NCBI GenBank assembly: GCA_031272615.1
Contig: JAISTL010000076.1
Location: 1-7,385, forward strand
Length of the DNA: 7,385 nt
Source of the DNA: Methylobacteriaceae bacterium
Lineage (GTDB): Bacteria > Pseudomonadota > Alphaproteobacteria > Rhizobiales > Beijerinckiaceae
Reading direction: 5' to 3'
Made by a program: the position numbers and the translations under genes. Positions 5,300 to 7,385 of the stretch are shown piece by piece. The notes beneath the pieces were generated by a model. It was given only the letters and a program-made list of their open reading frames with translations, had not been told where the DNA came from and did not search any database. Every line of letters begins with the position of its first letter. Within the stretch, counting starts at the first letter, position 1.

Positions 5300-6601
5300 A
5301 TGAACATTCTGCTTATCGGGTCCGGAGGGCGCGAACACGCGTTGGCTTGGCGGCTTTCCGCCGGGCGATTGTGCGACACGCTGTTCATCATGCCGGGCAA
5401 TCCGGGAACGGCGCGCTGCGGCGTCAACATTCCCGGTAATCCGCTGGATGCCGGGGAGGTTTTGCGGGCCGCCCGGGAGCACACGGTGGAGCTGGTGGTG
5501 TTCGGGCCGGAAGCGCCGCTGACGGCGGGGGTGTCGGACGTGCTGGAGCAAAACGGCATCCGGGTGTTCGGGCCGTCCAGGGCGGCCGCCGCGCTGGAAG
5601 GTTCCAAGAGTTTCACCAAGGACCTGTGCCGGGAGTTCGGGATTCCCACCGCCGGCTACCGGGTGTTCCAGGCCGATGAAGAGGAGGATGCTCTCGCTTA
5701 TGTGCGCGGCATGGGGGCTCCCATTGTCATCAAGGCCGACGGGCTTGCCGCCGGCAAGGGGGTGGTGGTCGCCGCCACCGTCGCCGAGGCTGAGGGCGCC
5801 GTCAAATCCATGCTGGGCGGGGCTTTCGGAAATGCCGGGGCCACGGTGGTCATCGAGGAGTGTCTTATCGGCGAGGAAGTGAGCTTTTTCGTGCTCTCCG
5901 ACGGAGAGACGGCGCTTCCCTTCGGCTCGGCGCAAGACCACAAGCGGGCGTTCGACAACGACGAGGGGCCCAATACCGGCGGCATGGGGGCCTATTCCCC
6001 GGTGTCCGTTGTCGACGCCGATATGGAGCGGCGCATTCTCGACGACATCATCCGGCCGACTCTCGCCGGAATGCGGGCCCGGGGCACGCCGTTCAAGGGC
6101 GCGCTGTTTGCCGGGCTGATGCTGACCGCCGACGGGCCGAAGCTCATAGAATATAATGTGCGCTTCGGCGACCCGGAATGTCAGGTGCTGATGCGCAGGC
6201 TGACATCGGACCTCTCGGAACTGCTGTGGGCGGCGGCTTGCGGAACCCTCGCGGCGGCGGAGGTTGAGCTTTCGCAGCAAACCGCGCTGGTGGTGGTTTT
6301 GGCGTCGAAGGGCTATCCGGGGGCTTACGCCAAGGGAAGCGTCATTGCCGGTCTCGATGAAGCTGAAGCCGTTGACGATGTGGTGGTGTTCCATTCGGGC
6401 ACGGCGCTCGATGCCAACGGGGCGCTTACCGCCGCCGGGGGGAGGGTGCTGAGCGTCACCGGCTTGGGAAGCGATATTCGTGAGGCCCGCGCCCGCGCCT
6501 ATGAGGCGGTGGCGAACATCCGCTGGCCGGAAGGATTCTGCCGCTCGGACATCGGCCGGCGGGAACTGGAGCGGCCGCGGGGAAAGGCAGGTTCCAGGTG
6601 A
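5300..6601 (+). CDS. purD: Phosphoribosylamine-glycine ligase (GAR synthetase)
   Basis: PurD joins 5-phosphoribosylamine and glycine using ATP to make GAR, the second step of de novo purine synthesis, in the cytoplasm. The protein has 433 residues (E. coli 429). The N-domain opens [19 protein letters not shown] (1-19). [10 protein letters not shown] (68-77) and [20 protein letters not shown] (90-109) follow. The ATP-grasp part has [17 protein letters not shown] (142-158), [15 protein letters not shown] (183-197) and the PurD signature [20 protein letters not shown] (213-232). Metal and substrate residues lie in [15 protein letters not shown] (282-296). The C-domain includes [13 protein letters not shown] (334-346). 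All hallmark motifs are intact. The basic tail after [17 protein letters not shown] (about 424-433) is not a conserved element. The stop TGA overlaps the lplA start. Three ATGs precede the N-domain (5285, 5297, 5300); 5300 fits the family best. Confidence 0.97.
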   Translation: MNILLIGSGGREHALAWRLSAGRLCDTLFIMPGNPGTARCGVNIPGNPLDAGEVLRAAREHTVELVVFGPEAPLTAGVSDVLEQNGIRVFGPSRAAAALEGSKSFTKDLCREFGIPTAGYRVFQADEEEDALAYVRGMGAPIVIKADGLAAGKGVVVAATVAEAEGAVKSMLGGAFGNAGATVVIEECLIGEEVSFFVLSDGETALPFGSAQDHKRAFDNDEGPNTGGMGAYSPVSVVDADMERRILDDIIRPTLAGMRARGTPFKGALFAGLMLTADGPKLIEYNVRFGDPECQVLMRRLTSDLSELLWAAACGTLAAAEVELSQQTALVVVLASKGYPGAYAKGSVIAGLDEAEAVDDVVVFHSGTALDANGALTAAGGRVLSVTGLGSDIREARARAYEAVANIRWPEGFCRSDIGRRELERPRGKAGSR

Positions 6602-7385
6602 ACTTACGGGTGTTTTTGTCGGAGTCGCACAATCCGTGGTTCAACCTGGCGGTGGAGGACGGGATTTTCCGTGCCATGGCCGCCGACGCCCGGGTGCTGT
6701 TTTTGTGGCAGAACGCCGATACGGTGGTGATCGGGCGCTCCCAGAATCCGTGGAAGGAGTGCAACACCCGCCTGATGGCGGAAGACGGCGTCAAGCTGGC
6801 GCGCCGGCAAAGCGGCGGCGGCGCCGTGTTTCATGATCTGGGCAACACCAATTTCACCTATATGGCGCCCAAGCCGGAGTATGACAAGTCGGTGTCCACC
6901 GGCATCATCCTCGATGCGTTGAAAAATTTGGGGATTACCGCCCGCGCCTCGGGGCGCAACGACCTTGTTGTCGACGCTGCCGACGGCGAGCGTAAAATTT
7001 CCGGCTCGGCCTACCGGGAGACGGCGGACCGCGGGTTCCACCACGGCACCGTACTGATGCATACCGACCTCACCCGGCTGGCGCGCTATCTCAATCCGGA
7101 CCCGAAGAAGCTGAAAACCAAGGGCGTCACCTCGGTGCTCTCCCGGGTGGCCAATCTCGAGGAGTTCCGGCCCGGCATCACCCACGCGCTGCTCTGCCCC
7201 GCCGTCATGCGGGCGTTTTTCGACCATTACGGTGAAACGGCGGAGCCGGAGCGCATCACGCCGCAGCAGCTGCCGGACATCCCGGATTTCGCCGAAAAGT
7301 TCGCGCGGCAGAGCAGCTGGGAGTGGAATTTCGGCGAAGCGCCGTCGTTCAGTCATGTGTTGGATGAACGCTTTGCCTGGGGCGG
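6598..7385 (+). CDS. lplA: Lipoate-protein ligase A (3' truncated by window)
   Basis: LplA activates free lipoate with ATP to lipoyl-AMP and transfers it to the lysine of E2 subunits and GcvH. The 262 visible residues cover most of the protein (E. coli about 338). Seen in order: [12 protein letters not shown] (13-24), [20 protein letters not shown] (35-54), [16 protein letters not shown] (69-84, lipoate/ATP pocket), SGRNDLVV (118-125), KISGSAYRE (133-141) with K133 at the position of the known lipoyl-AMP-contacting lysine, FHHGTVLM (147-154) and [19 protein letters not shown] (235-253). Much of this matches E. coli LplA as I remember it, so it is the large E. coli-type enzyme and not the short LplA/LplB-split form. 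The start is GTG at 6598, overlapping the purD TGA (6599-6601), with AGG-rich bases upstream (6584-6591). This implies translational coupling to purD. About 75 residues of the C-terminal domain lie beyond the window. Confidence 0.95.
   Translation, partial: MNLRVFLSESHNPWFNLAVEDGIFRAMAADARVLFLWQNADTVVIGRSQNPWKECNTRLMAEDGVKLARRQSGGGAVFHDLGNTNFTYMAPKPEYDKSVSTGIILDALKNLGITARASGRNDLVVDAADGERKISGSAYRETADRGFHHGTVLMHTDLTRLARYLNPDPKKLKTKGVTSVLSRVANLEEFRPGITHALLCPAVMRAFFDHYGETAEPERITPQQLPDIPDFAEKFARQSSWEWNFGEAPSFSHVLDERFAWG

Noticed and set aside
5207..6394. 395-codon minus strand open frame
   Set aside because: It is the antisense shadow of purD. The H/R/P-rich product has no family motif.
6604..7356. 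250-codon minus strand open frame
   Set aside because: It is antisense to lplA, whose + strand frame has unmistakable motifs throughout.

Overview
The window is GC-rich (about 60% by eye) chromosomal DNA with high GC at third codon positions, which is why long antisense shadow ORFs run through almost every gene. The divergent xseA/purD pair, the long C-terminal extension of XseA and the general composition suggest an alphaproteobacterium. This placement is an inference, not a proof. I see no tRNA, rRNA, CRISPR array, insertion sequence or phage gene.

Layout. (1) Positions 1-1507, + strand: a cell-envelope or polysaccharide-decoration cluster. It holds the last 31 codons of one hexapeptide-repeat acyltransferase, a complete second acyltransferase that starts with TTG, and an SGNH/GDSL hydrolase with an N-terminal membrane segment. 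(2) Positions 1508-1621: a short convergent gap with two adjacent hairpins, the likely terminator of the minus-strand gene. (3) Positions 1622-3187, - strand: a 521-residue protein that is almost entirely coiled coil. It has its own TATAAT promoter and its function is unknown. (4) Positions 3188-3553: a 366-bp gap. It contains that promoter, a near-perfect intrinsic terminator on the opposite (+) strand with no gene to terminate, an 18-bp perfect GC palindrome, repeated TTAAC motifs and a doubtful 47-codon ORF directly after xseA. (5) Positions 3554-5164, - strand: xseA, the large subunit of exonuclease VII. (6) Positions 5165-5299: the divergent promoter region. (7) Positions 5300 to the end, + strand: purD (GAR synthetase), overlapped by 4 bp by lplA (lipoate-protein ligase A), which runs off the window.

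How the genes fit together. The first cluster probably adds and removes acyl groups on a surface glycan or lipid. XseA processes single-stranded DNA in repair. PurD makes GAR in purine synthesis. LplA attaches scavenged lipoate to dehydrogenase E2 and GcvH proteins and appears translationally coupled to purD. Most of the window is ordinary housekeeping DNA. The parts most worth a second look are the coiled-coil protein, the orphan + strand terminator (possible small RNA) and the clamp-binding-like C-terminus of XseA.
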